Assembly (NCBI GenBank): GCA_007844125.1
Contig: CM017563.1
Location: forward strand, 40,040,249 to 40,104,248
Direction: 5' to 3'
Length of the DNA stretch: 64,000 bases
Source of the DNA: Sinonovacula constricta
Lineage: Eukaryota; Mollusca; Bivalvia; Cardiida; Solecurtidae
This document shows, piece after piece, positions 11,384 to 23,640 of this stretch. The number at the start of each line of letters is the position of its first letter. Position 1 is the first letter of the stretch. A program made the position numbers and the translations under genes. A model generated the notes under the pieces. It was given only the letters and a program-made list of their open reading frames with translations, was not told the DNA's origin and ran no database searches.

Positions 11384-11929
11384 ACGCAAGTACTATAAAA
11401 ATGTTTGTAAAATCCGCCAATGTCGAAGTAATATTATTTTTAGCAAATACTTTTTCATCATGTTGGTGCGTTTTATTGACGTTCAAGTAAAAAATAAACT
11501 TAATTTAATAAATGGAGACATTGTACCGCTATTTCAAAAAAAGTGGTATCGTGTTTTCAAAAAAAAAAAGATTTCTGTGCAGCAGTTTTTATTATGAATT
11601 ATTTTTTAATGACCAGTCGCGTGTTACGTTTCACACTTCACTTAGATGTTTAGGTGTTTGCTTAGATTTTGCTTACACTGAACTTCTTTGAGGTCACACT
11701 AGGATTTATTCACCTACATTCGTACATATGAAACAATTTAGATTCAAATTCTGACTTAAATTCGGCGATAAATAACAATATTAGTAAAACAATCGTTGAC
11801 TGAACTGTATTTATACTTTGGCGATTTTTCTCGTAACGGCTATGTACAGAGGTTATATACATACAGTTGTTGAAGTTCAGCTTGTATAGATTGAAGTTCG
11901 ACTGGTATATGTTATAGTTTCTGCCTTAA

Positions 11930-12150
11930 TAGCTAGCCAATGTCGCCTATTATCAGTTGATTGATTCCTAGGAATTGTCACCTGATATATTCTATACAGT
12001 GCAAGGACAATGTTTCTACTCGTTAAAAATTTGGTGATATTTTATAGAAATACAGGAATTATAATTAGCTGTTGTTACTGATTTTTGTATTGGCTGCTTG
12101 GTGAAAATGTATTGCAGACGGTTATATATATAATATGCCAACTGCGGATA
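11930..12150 (+). repeat. Distal end of the duplicated TNF locus
   Basis: This stretch, about 0.6 kb past the TNF stop, matches in reverse complement 37095-37220 beyond copy 3 (shared GTTGTTACTGATTTT, AACAATGT and GGAATTGTCAC blocks). It marks the furthest downstream point at which I can align copies 1 and 3. Confidence 0.6.
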
Positions 12151-12179
12151 AATCCTCGGCTTTTTATGAACTGTTTTTT

Positions 12180-12861
12180 TTTTACTTATTTGCTCTAAGC
12201 AATACTACATTTTATTTTGTTGGTAGGTTGTTTTCTAAAATTCGATGTTTTCTTTCGTATTTTTTACTTTTCACTTTTGACACTTTTGGCATATGATGTC
12301 ATGACAGTATATGCCTTATTTAATTTGATCTTCTAATATATCAGCGCTTGTGCTGTTTTATTTTCTCTTATAATATATCAGCGCTTGGGCTGTTTTATTT
12401 CAAACTAATCTCTCATTTGGAATTTTTATTTTTACGTTGCCGAGGCTTTTATCTACTGTACATACTGTATATCTGTTGATAGTTTATTTTATTACTAGTC
12501 ATTATGTATGTATATAAGTTCATTTTATGTGTTTTAACTCCCGATGCATGTGCTTACTGTTAGTTGTTTCACTTGGACAGGATAATGTTATTTACACTGT
12601 TTATTTGATAGAAAAAACCTCAGGAAGTGCGACGTTGGAGCGCTCCACAAACCAGTTTTAAGCACCACAGTCGGCCCTTTTGTCGATTGACCGTTCCAAG
12701 GCGGTAACTGATGTTTTTTGTTCTTTATATGTGTTATGTCTCGTCTCTGTGTTTTTGGTCACATTTACATTTGCCTTGTTTGCCTTTGTCTACTGGTAGA
12801 TAAAATTTAAATATATGTGGAAATTTTGATAGGACCTTTTCTTATTTACCTTTCGGTTAAA
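12180..12861 (+). mobile_element. Penelope-like element 3' end, copy 1
   Basis: A non-coding repeat ends at a sharp TTTTCTTATTTACC boundary. It is shared with 27760-28125 (-), about 34840-34990 (-), about 51985-52120 (+) and, in its first part, with 54240-54530, which lies directly after a Penelope-like coding remnant. It includes the CAGCGCTTG block and an inverted-repeat motif near 12645-12700. It has no coding capacity. The Penelope assignment depends on the 52.7-54.5 kb copy. Confidence 0.55.
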
Positions 12862-14500
12862 ACACATGCATATTCATAACTTCATCTGCAAGATCTATTT
12901 TATCTTTCGTCAGTAATAAACAAGCAAATGTTATGACTCAAGCTTTGTGTCCCCTGTCTTACCCTGTTAAAAATTGGTACTCCGTTTGCCTTCTGTTTTG
13001 GGTATACATTTTGATATTGAAATTTACATTCCATTTATGGCACCAGTTAAGCATTGTCTCTATTTTTGCTCTTGGTCCGATACTGTTATCCGCGAACATG
13101 AGGAGAAAAAACATGGATATCACCCATCAGAGCTGGGTGGAGATTACTTATTTCTTGTATTAGATCTTTCTTAAAATATGCAAGAGTGTCTCAGCATTTA
13201 GATACTGTCATTTACCTGCGTCATTATGGGAAAGAATATAGTCTAACAATAGCATAATGATGTTGATTAGTGTGTCACTATTATACATTGTACCTGCTAT
13301 AGTTTTCTTCAGTTATTTACTGACCAGAAGTCCCAGATTGTATTGTATCGTTACGTATTTAATCTATACACATACATGTAGATGTCAAATGCGAAAACCA
13401 TTGTTATTATTGTGTGCATTTTTTAAACAATTACAAGTATTCAAGTTTATATTTTAATAATCGACATAAGTAAGAGTTTGTTTCAAAATTGGTTATTGCA
13501 TTACAAATATTAAGTGTATATTTCAAAATCGACTTTTGTAAGCCTTTGTTTAGAAATTGTTGGTAACTTGCTCAATTTTCTTATAGTTTAAACAATTGGT
13601 TAACACGCAACAAATTAAATGTTTCATTACAACATCCTTTTATGTACTACAAACCATAAAGAATTTATTGTTTTGAAAAACGTGCTTCTATTGAATATAG
13701 TGTTTTGTTGACAATCTTAATGCATCATTTTTCTTTGGTACACGATCATGAAGCAGGGAAATCCCTATAAAATTATGTTTATGTTTTATATTATAATATT
13801 TGCCTTAAAGATGTGCTTACTTTCTACAAATGTAACCTATTTCTTACATGTATCTTCTAGTTTAAATCCCTTTATACCCATTTTTCATTCTCTGTTGTAT
13901 AGTTTTGTGTGATTTTACATCGTAGTGTTTTTTTAATATATATTTGTGTTTTTTTTTTTTTTTTTGTATTATTGCAGATCTTGAATTATATAACACTCAT
14001 AAAGTATAACTGTACTTCTATGGTAGGATAACAATCATAAATACATATACTATGTTACTATGATTAATGCCTAAAGTTATGTCACTTTATAATTAACAAG
14101 TCGTAATATCTCACTATCGTTTCTGTAGATGCTGTCATAGCTATTGATTAATAAGGAGGACGTGAGTTTAACCTCCATTCTTTGTTTCTGGTACGAAAAG
14201 TGCTGTTGAGATTAACATGAACTGTAAACTATACATATGCATATTGATATATTCGTGTTACATAATAAGCTAATTACCAATATATGCATGGTAATGTTTT
14301 ATACCAGCATCTCTGTAAAAATCGGTTTATATAACTCGTGTGATAAAGATAAGCTTTATCAACCGATATTCGCGCACCTGCTCTAAGCCGGGCTACTTTT
14401 TTGACGACACGATCAGTAATTTTTACGTAAACGAATCTCAGTTATCGCTTAAGTATGCTTGTGATCATCCTAAAATGTCCATAATATAAGAATTGTAAAA
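12862..14500. other. AT-rich DNA, no gene recognised
   Basis: It contains homopolymer T tracts (near 13950-13965) and small open frames without domains. I see no supportable gene. Confidence 0.4.
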
Positions 14501-14509
14501 GAGTCCATT

Positions 14510-14610
14510 AAAAAGTGGGATGAGCGAGGTCTCGATCTCTGTCCTGCAGGATTGAAAATTCAAGTAGCAGCGTCATAACCGACTGAGCTAATCGGACAGT
14601 TCATCCCGAT
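14510..14610 (-). repeat. tRNA-like SINE head
   Basis: Read on the - strand it starts GGGATGAACTGTCCG and has an A-box-like TTAGCTCAGTCGGTTA and a degenerate B box (GATCGAGACC). It ends CTCATCCCA, so the ends pair as a 7-bp acceptor stem. Extra bases before the A box and a poor anticodon arm argue against a functional tRNA gene. A tRNA-derived SINE is the better reading. Confidence 0.6.
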
Positions 14611-14619
14611 CTTCCGAAG

Positions 14620-15730
14620 TTCTATTTAACAATGATAAAGAAAAGTTGTAAACAGACAAAACAAATAAACGCTTTATGAATCAAAATGTTCATATTTACA
14701 ATTTAAAAACCTGCAAAAATCTTAAACAAAATGTAATACAGGTACCTGATAGACTGTTAAGGAATAGTAATAAAATCAATAAAAATACGAAATTGTCTGT
14801 AACAATGAAAACAACTGTCAAAATGTCAAATTATGTGAGTCCCTGTTGTTTTGGTGGTATTTGGTGTGAGTAGAAAACAATTGATGAAGAATCTAATCGT
14901 GTGAAAAACCAAGCAGTGTTGTAGAGATGGGCTATGAGGATTTAAGGGCAAAATTTGTCTTTAATCCTAACATTTTTGAGAAAGAAATGTCTGAGGACAG
15001 ACCCTGATCATCAAATGTCGTTACATGATAAACATTTAAATGGTTTAGATAGAGCTCAATCTTTAGTTAGTTGACTGCACAGATCTGTACAAATGTGCTA
15101 ATGAATCACAGTTTCTAGACATAAACATGAACACCAACACACCACGTCCCATCCCAACATACCTCCGAATTTCGCAAGTCACCCTGTCAGAAACACAACT
15201 ATCTTCGCACTTTTATGGCGCTATATTCAATGTTCAGAATTTCAATGTCACCAACAAACAAAATCTATAAGCGAGCTGTTTGTTACAACCACAAACACAC
15301 ACAAACATCGAATGTAATTCGCGTTTCTTCATGCGTTGCGAATTTAATGTTACTCGTTCTTGACATTACACACTGCATTTACAACTTTACACGAGGGTGT
15401 GACTTTTGTTGCTGTTATTTTCCAACCATTATTTTTAATTATCTTAATCAATAAAATTACAACCATATGTTTAGTGCAAAAAAAAAATTTGCAAATTGCA
15501 AAATATAACTATTTCTTGCAGCCGAATTATTCTATGTACGCGCATGAATTTCGTGTATTGCATTGGAATGTCAGATCAGGTAGGGGAGGAACAGTAGCGG
15601 TAAATTTAAATGTTTCCCTTTTTAATCCATTTGTCAAAAACTGCTGATGGTGGCAGAGCCTCATGCTGTCTGATTTTCTTAGCTTCACATGATACCATTT
15701 ATCTATATCAACACTAACCAGGTATTCTAT
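14620..15730. other. Intergenic DNA, one weak exon candidate
   Basis: Mostly unassigned. A 58-nt stretch at 15522-15579 is bounded by TTCTTGCAG and GTAGGG and is open (FRVLHWNVRS in one frame), but nothing else supports it as an exon. Confidence 0.3.
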
Positions 15731-15734
15731 ATGT

Positions 15735-16075
15735 ATCATATTAGCGAATTAATTGTAAATAAGTATATAAATGTTATCCTACTGTACTTTACTGGCAAAT
15801 CAACATTGATATAGTCATGTTATCTCATTGTATCTTTTTGGTGAATACAAATACATAGGTATATTAGGTATATTAATGTAATCATATGTATCTTATTTGC
15901 GAATTAACAATGCGTAGGTATATTAATGCTAGCATGTTGTATCATACAGGCAAATTAACAATACGTAGGTATATTAATGCTATCATGTTGCATAAAATTG
16001 GCGAATTAACAACACATTGATATATTATTGTTATCGTGTTGCATTAAATTGACAAGATTTACCTACACATGCCAA
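15735..16075. repeat. 51-bp tandem repeat, about 6 diverged units
   Basis: Units share GCGAATTAACAATRCGTAGG followed by TATATTAATGCTA and CATGTTG. Two adjacent units (about 15899-16000) are both 51 bp with few differences, and outer units are more diverged. Non-coding. Confidence 0.8.
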
Positions 16076-16079
16076 ATAC

Positions 16080-17480
16080 ATATCATGGCCCGTGCTTATG
16101 TTTCTTTTATGTTGTTGTCACATCATTTTGTTAAATTTTAAGTAGACACAACAATAAAACAATCTTACCTTGTCTTATAATTAATGTGTTTGAGGGTCTA
16201 ACAGCAAAAGTGTGTCGATTCGCAATATTTCGATGAATATGTACTGTATTAACATATTAATATTATTGTAACAGTTAATGTATCACTTTTACGAGTAATA
16301 CAATACAAAGGATATTATTTGCACATGTTCAATCCGAATTACCCAAAACTAATAAAACATTTTATTTTTTTTTACAAACAGTTATAGTTATATTAGAAGG
16401 GTATAAAAAGGCTCATAGTCATGGAATTATGTCAATCATGATCAATCCTCAGCTTGGAAACTACATAATCAATCACATCAGCGCACACGGTTATCTTTTA
16501 AATGTTTTGTAAATACCCTTAGATTTCATAAAAAAAGAAGCAGATCAGTTTTAAATAATCTTAATGGCATTTTTAACACGATTATATAAAACAAACTAAA
16601 ACGTAATATCAAAAGCCAGTTCACCTTTTAAAATTGGTTATAGCATATAATATAAATTAAAGGCTGTCGTCCATCGTCTGCAATCTGTTTTACGAGCAGT
16701 CTTAGTTATGATAAACTATGACACATAAATGGCTTTCGGTACTCCACAATTCAATCAATCTTTAAAAACACAGTGTATGCCTTCTGTTTTACAGTCTAAA
16801 ACGAACGAGATCGCGGGTGTCAGGTATCCAAGGCAACATCCGAAAAATAGCTGATCTAGGACTTTGTAGTTTTGAAAGAGTTGGCCTATATGATAATTTT
16901 TGGAACATCGAGGCAAGTTATGTTTTATTGTAATATTGAATATTGTTGATTTTGATGCTTTCTCGGACGCTGCATTGTGAACAAGCTGTCAACGAAACTA
17001 CCCTTTGATGAAATGCTCTTGCAAGTCCCTGAAGCTAGAACGAAGAGCTTCCAAATGCACAGTTGCATATTGGAACTTAAAATGGATGGTGTATAATTAT
17101 TATTTCAGAATGTACTTAGACCATGAAATAGCCACGTCAATCTAAGCATGAAAGTCATATTAAGCTTTATCTGAACAGAAATTGCCTTTAAATTTTTAGC
17201 GATCCGTATTTTACAGTCTAGCAGCTGTTAAGAAGAATAAAGAACCACAAAATAAATATATCGCTGAATTGTGACAGAAAAACACGTTGAAATAAAATAT
17301 CACTAATTCAAAATTCATCTGCATCTGCTAATCTGGTTATTAATATTATTGCTTGCTTTTCCCTAACAATAGACTATTTATATCAGTTTATGGTAAGAAT
17401 GGAATGCAATTAATAAAATGTTGACTCTTTATAATAAGTAGAACGGAAAAGGAGGCATTTAATATTGACGAGGTACATAA
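16080..17480. other. Intergenic DNA with one candidate exon
   Basis: Unassigned AT-rich sequence. The only splice-like signal of note is the candidate exon at 16795-16912, listed separately. Confidence 0.4.
16795..16912 (+). CDS. Candidate internal exon with GC donor (unknown gene)
   Basis: This 118-nt stretch follows a good acceptor (CTTCTGTTTTACAG) and ends GAG before GCAAGT, which matches the strong consensus of the minor GC-AG donor class. The second frame is open throughout and includes the stretch GNIRKIADLGLCSFERVG. I do not recognise the protein, and no neighbouring exon was identified. It could be a chance open stretch. Confidence 0.2.
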
Positions 17481-18590
17481 CGAGGTAGTAACAGTGACCG
17501 TGGTAGTTGTGCTGCTAGTAGTTGTCGTAGTACTCGATGCGGTAGTACTGTCCGTGGTAGTTGTGTTGCTACTAGCCGTCGGTGTACTCCGAGTGTAGAA
17601 GTGTCCGTGGTAGTTGTGCTGCTAGTAGCGGTCCTGGTAATTTAAATGATAGTAGAGGTCGTGGTACTGGGTGCGGTGTTAGTGTTGCTGCTTGTAGCGG
17701 TCGTAGTAGTGGGGCGCTGCTTAAGTCCATGATAATAATGGTGCTAGTAGTGCTTTTGGTACTGGTGGTGCATGTAGTACTCGTGGTACTGGTTATATTT
17801 GCTTTAGTAGGGATTGTGCTGGTGCATACAGTGGCTGTGGTGTTTGTAGTGGTCCATTTATATGTGGTGCTTCTAGTGGTTGTGTTTATGGTCCCTGTTG
17901 TACAAGTACTGGTCGTGGCTGTGGCTGTAGTCGTAGAAGCTGTGGTGCTAGAAGTGAAGGTGGGGTAGTGATGCTTAAGGTTATGGTAAACGCACTTGTG
18001 GCTGTTTTTTCTTTTGCACCGATCGTGCAAATAGTGGTCGTGGTAGTGTACATGCTTATGTTCGTGTCCCTAATTACCGTTCTTGTTCTGGACTTGTACT
18101 GATGTTGTCCGTAGAGGTAGGTGTAGTGGTGGTGGAAGCTGTGGTTGTGTTTTTGGTGGTACTTTCTTTGTGGTACTGGTTGTGCTAGTATCGGCCGTGA
18201 TAGTGGTGGGAATTGTAGTTATTATATTGATGCATATATTGTATTCATAAATGTATGTAAGTATTAAAGTCGTGGTTCTAGTGGCGGCTTTATTGGCTTA
18301 TGGTACAGGTGGTAGCAGTAGTTGCCGGAGTGCTGGTGGTTTCAGTAATTGTAATTATGGTGCTAGTAATTGTCGTGGTACTTGTGGTGGTAGTAGTTGT
18401 CACTGTACTGGTAGCGCTAGTGGCGTTTGGGATCCTGGTGGTACTTGAGTTTAATATTGTGCTTGCCTTAATAAATAGTCGTGCTACTGGTGGTGGAATG
18501 AGTAATAGTGCTACTGGTGGTGGACGTAGTGCTTGTGGTAGTGATGGTGCTAATAGTAGTTGATAACTGGTGGTGGACTTTTTGATTGTA
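17480..18590 (+). repeat. GT-rich cryptic simple repeat, about 1.1 kb
   Basis: The + strand is dominated by GTGGTAGTN- and GTACTGGT-like words with almost no C or A runs. No exact unit persists. Long valine-rich frames on + and threonine/serine-rich frames on - (such as 17572-18030) are by-products of this composition and not genes. Confidence 0.85.
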
Positions 18591-18599
18591 GTGCATGTC

Positions 18600-19378
18600 C
18601 GAAACAGCTGGGATGTACAATTTGGCATATCCAAAACATTTGAATAAAGCTACACACACCGGAAACCGAAACGATTCTTTGTATCACTTCTTCTAATTAT
18701 GAAACCTATATTCCGGAGTTGCCCTGATATCTCCGAGTTTTTTTTCTAATGTACTCTCTATGTGGTTTCATGTGAATGAATAAACCTCACTGATACATAA
18801 AGACGGCGCAGATTTTTAACTTGCTCATCTTTTCTATAACTGACCATCCGTAATGTCTTCCGGATTACAGTTAATATTGACCGTTTCTTTGTTTTACCTT
18901 TTAGATGATAAATCAAAAACAAAATACTTTCATAATTTTTGTGCAGGTACACAATATAAACAACAAGGTGTAGGTTTGCAGGAGAGGATAACCGTCTTAG
19001 TGACACATAACCTTCTTTCGCAGAGGCCCTGTTTATTAAATAATGCATTGGTCTTTCTCAGAAAATATTGTTTTTGAGTTTCCAAAGAAACGACTATTGG
19101 TATTACTATCTCAAATGATGTCGTAGTCAACATATACATTTACAGTGATTAGATATTAGCGTAACATCCGGTTTACTTGCTTCCAAAGTTGTGATAAATA
19201 CTAGTAAAAAACAAAATCATTTAGTGTAGTGTAACAAATTTTATTAATAGACTGTTGCAAACCCACACTTTTATTATCTGCGTGTAGTTCAGATATTCTT
19301 AACAAAACCTCACTTCCTAGCGGTGGTTTATAATATTTAAAGATAACCGATTTATAAAAAGTTACGGTAAAGCGAATA
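18600..19378. other. Intergenic DNA, short dispersed repeat
   Basis: No gene recognised. A segment of about 50 bp at 19127-19176 (GTCAACATATACATTTACA and following) recurs at 19551-19605, 424 bp downstream, with few differences. Confidence 0.45.
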
Positions 19379-19426
19379 ATGGCGGACTTGGAAAGTTCAG
19401 TCAGAGAGGACGATGCAGACCCAGAG
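19379..19426 (+). CDS. Candidate first coding exon (MADLESSVREDDADPE)
   Basis: ATG in a good context (AATAATGGCG) opens a 16-codon acidic peptide that ends at a donor, GAG before GTAATT, in phase 0. The composition is unlike random AT-rich sequence. It lies 2.6 kb upstream of cassette exon A of TNF copy 2, whose exon also begins in phase 0, so it may be that gene's first exon. No equivalent was found upstream of copies 1 or 3. It could belong to another gene. Confidence 0.3.
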
Positions 19427-21240
19427 GTAATTTTATTAAACTTTGAACGTAACTGCAGCTTGAAGTTTATGAAGGAACCACTTTATTTTAAAGGAGTGTG
19501 TATGTGTCTATCATGCCGCTGGCTGTTATGGTTTGATGTCGTACTCCTCGATGTCAACATATACATTTACAATGATTCGATATTAGCGTAACATCGGGTT
19601 TATCATGGGCGGATATAGGTGTAGGGTCGGGAGGTTTTCTTTTAAGATTTCACGGTGTATTAAATCTTATTGACACTAGAAGATTTTTTTCACATATTTG
19701 TCCAGTGCTACAGATAAGACGAGTAAATATGTAATGCGCAAACATTTCTTTAAAAGCGCACTGGGCATCGTAATTTAGGCCGTCGTGTTAAATAAATCAG
19801 GTTCGCGAAATCGCGTAATTCGCTTTTAGCATAAAGAAAATCATCCGAGTACATGCACTTCATCGGACTGATTGTTAGTTTTATTATAAAAGTGTGCATT
19901 TGCTGGTAGTTTCCTTAAAATATTGCCTGAAACAGTGGAACAGATCAAAATAGATCCTATGGAAGCAAACTATACATTTAACAGAAAAGGTGTTTGTTTG
20001 AAGTTGCCCTTCAGTGGTATTGTTAAGTTTCATGCAGCTTCTGAAATGTAGTAAATGGCTCTATTTGGCTGTAACATTAAAAAAATACTCTTGGGTTGCA
20101 TGCCCCCAAACCCCGCCACCACTACCACGGTTATAGTTAAATATGGCACCTCCCCATTCAAAAAAATACCGGATTCGCTTTTGCTTTATACATAACCTTA
20201 TAAAGTAACACATCTTAATATGTGACAAAGTAAATATGACCCACACGGCTCGATACCGAGTTGAACGTGTATGTATGGTGTATAATGCACTAATTGGGCA
20301 GAGAAAGATTTACCTTGTAAGCGATTAGATGTATGATTCATTAAAAAAACACTTCTTTGTTTAATCGATTGCCAAACGTATTATAAAGCAGACCGGTCTT
20401 CAGCTGCATATAGCCACCTCTTCTAAATATACATTATGCATTTGAGTACTAGCTGCAACACAGTAACTAACATCCGGTTATAGCAGCTAATATAATAAAT
20501 GTACACTACTTGCAATTTGATTGTATTTTAACTAAAATTATGTTTAAAAAAACTGCTCCTAAGTGCTACTGGACGCGACTAAAATACACTGAATTCACAA
20601 TTAACTACCCATTACTAGTTGGTCTATTGATCAATTATATTAAACGGCTTTGCTATATTCGCTTTGATTTACTTCGTAAGCACAACAACCCTGCAATCAC
20701 AATTAAAAAGCAGCCAGTAACATGCCAGTGGAACACACGTTTTAGTAGCATTTGTCTCCCTCCTATATCCCTTAAAGTTACTGTATGATATTCCTGCGTT
20801 TATTAATAAATATGCATTTCGTGTATTTCTGCATTACACAGTATAATTACTTAGAACATCTAGTTGAAAGAGGTTACAGTATATATGTTAACATTTGAAG
20901 CATGTCTGGACACAAATAACGCATCTATTCTCCTTCATCATATATAAAACCACCATGGGGACAGTTTAAACATCTGTGATAAAATATGCAAAGACAACTT
21001 TCCTTCTTCATATTACTTCGTATTTTAACAGACTATTTTATAAAAGCACTACAATTCTACTGTTAACTGGCGTTTAAAACTTTAAGAAATGATCATGTGC
21101 ATTTTGCATTATCTGTCATTTAACCATTTCTTTTTCTTCCTGAATATTTTGTGAATAACAATGCTTATATCTTAAATAATTTTTGTGGATAACATTATTG
21201 GCGTTATTATATATACACTTGCTAAAATAATGATCTGAAA
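19427..21240. other. Intergenic DNA, no gene recognised
   Basis: Small open frames such as 20510-20788 (+) have no recognised domain or splice context. Similarity to the other TNF loci begins near 21.2-21.4 kb. Confidence 0.4.
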
Positions 21241-22028
21241 ATTGATTATATTGTGCATATTATGTATTCATAAATGTATGTAAGTATTTAAATGTGTACA
21301 CTTTAAACCACAAAAAGTTTTAGTTCAAATAGGATCATCTGTGATAGTAATAACAATCTTGTATGATGAGTTGACAAGGTTTTGTCTTCGTGAATGATAA
21401 AACTGGTCATATGTGTAAGCACGTTACATATTTATTGATGATTATATCCATACACATGCTTTTTTTAGCGGACGATTTTATTTTTAGAGTACTTCATCTT
21501 TATTTGCTGAATAAAGCATATTGTTCCGTCTGTTCTTTTAAAAACAGTCTGAAGGTGTATGAGCCCAAAACAAACGTTTATGTATGTTTACATGTATAGT
21601 ATAAACATTTTCTATACTAACTTATGTCCCGATACGAACTGGTGTTTTTTGTTCATATTTATAACACAACCTTTTGGTGTTTTATTTTGGTTTCTGTTTA
21701 TTTAGGCTTGTTGATGTTATATCTATAGTCAAAGTGACTCTGTACTTGTTCAGATCCGGATAGCAAGTCGAACACTAAACTGTACGTTTAACATTTATTC
21801 TACAACTAAGCTACTTCCATTGATAAGCATAGCCCGCATGCGCATTTGGTCAATTGGTCAATATGTAACATTTAGTGGTATGGATGATTTCAGTACAGAA
21901 AGATACATATCTACCATGCTAATGTCAGTAATAATCCGAACTTATCTACTTTGGGAAACTGTATCTTTCCTTCTACCTATCTGTGAGAAAGAGCAGATAA
22001 TAATGAAATGTCAGTGTGTATTTAACAG

Positions 22029-22070
22029 GCACGGATACCTTTAAATGAATGTGAAGGTCAGGCAACACCA
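22029..22070 (+). pseudogene. TNF copy 2, exon A remnant
   Basis: A 42-nt exon with intact acceptor (TTAACAG) and donor (GTGAGT) encodes ARIPLNECEGQATP, one codon longer than in copies 1 and 3. It belongs to the pseudogene. Confidence 0.5.
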
Positions 22071-23199
22071 GTGAGTTATTTTACAAGTTTTCCCTTGATC
22101 CATGATTTTGGCCAATCAGAAGATGATAATTTATTTGCCCAATTGAAGTGTTTTCATAAAAATAAGGGAATTCCTACATGCGACCAACAGTATCCAGAGG
22201 GTATAAGTCTCTATGTAGGTAAATTTCTGAAGAACAAATTATTCACATGATGTAAACACGCCAGCCTGACATCACTGGATATTTTTTGGGTCGTTAAAGT
22301 AGAATGTAGCAAAAATAAATATGTATTTATTTCGGTTGAAAATTGCCTATTCGATAAAAAGACATGACAGTGATGTACACCTATCATTTGCAAAGAACAT
22401 CGACATTTAACATAATTTAACTAGGAATTTGAAACTGCGCATTGAACATGTATAATAACGCTTGTATGGTAAATTTTACTGGCATGTCTGTTTGTGTTAT
22501 GCACAGCGGCAGAATGGACGTTTAGGGTTTCAATGCAATGTCGCATGCTTGAAATTAGTGTACAGTCAGTGGCTACCCTTCGCCATTATATATTATATGT
22601 AAAGCATAGTTCGGAGTGAAACAAAAAACAACTTGCCACCAGCAATCCATACTCAGTTTTGGAGAATTGCATATAAGTAGAACATGCGAATTTAATTGAC
22701 TAAAGCTTACTTGATAAAAAAAATGAATTAGATTTTATTATCTGTCTATTTTACACCGATGAAGTATGCTCGAAAAACCAACATAATCGGGTTAATAAGT
22801 TAGGCTTATGATAAAACAGATCATACAATACCTGTTTCATTAGGCGCCTCTTCTCAATACAATATCTATATGTATATAACTTATAACTATATTCTCACGA
22901 AACATATGTTCTAGTTTTGTTAGTTTTTAAACCTAAACGTTTATACATTGAGTTAAGAAAGTGAGGCCAAATTATAATATTTCTGTTTCATACTAGGCAA
23001 AGCTTATGCAAAGAGGAGTACTCTATTATAAAAAGCATTAAAAAAAGTCAAGCAGCGTGGGAAAAGAGGTAGTAATCACAAATCCACACCTATAAGAATA
23101 GGCTTTATACACTTAAAGTGCTTGCGATAGTAAAACATATCGAAAAAAAATCTATATAGACTTAAGATTTTCTGTAATGTAAAGAAGATTTGAACACTC

Positions 23200-23640
23200 A
23201 CTGTACAGTTATATGTAGAACAGTAATAAGAATTGATACCTGAACAGAAGATAGAACATTATTTTAGTGATAACGCTTTAATTGCCGTCATGTAGAATAT
23301 TTGATTTATAAATATAGCATTTCTTCTAAGTCTATAACAAACAAAAGAGAAAATGACATTGACCCGTTGTATACCGAGCGTTATCAAGGACTGTATTAGG
23401 GGCCAATATTGACTGAATATAAATTGACTTAGATATAGACTGTTGATGATTGAACATAAGATAGATCAGCATTATGGTGATAAAAACTTTAAATCTAGTC
23501 ATGTTAAATATTCGAGATATAAATGTAGGACGTCCTTTAATTCTCAAACAAACAGAGGAGAAAAGGACATTGGCCAGATGGATACCAAGCATTACCAGGG
23601 ACAGTATTGAAGGTTAATATCAGTCGATTAGGTATTGACG
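23200..23640. repeat. About 210-bp direct repeat pair, shared with copy 1
   Basis: Two tandem units begin near GATACCTGAACAGAAGATAG and continue into an ATATTCGA block. The same pair occurs in copy 1 at about 4960-5345. This local duplication therefore predates the split of copies 1 and 2. Confidence 0.65.

Noticed and set aside
14510..14610. Functional tRNA gene
   Set aside because: Extra bases before the A box, a degenerate B box and no clean anticodon arm; better explained as a SINE head.
17572..18030. 152-codon threonine-rich minus-strand ORF and valine-rich plus-strand ORF
   Set aside because: Both follow directly from the GT-rich cryptic repeat; no splice signals, no domain.
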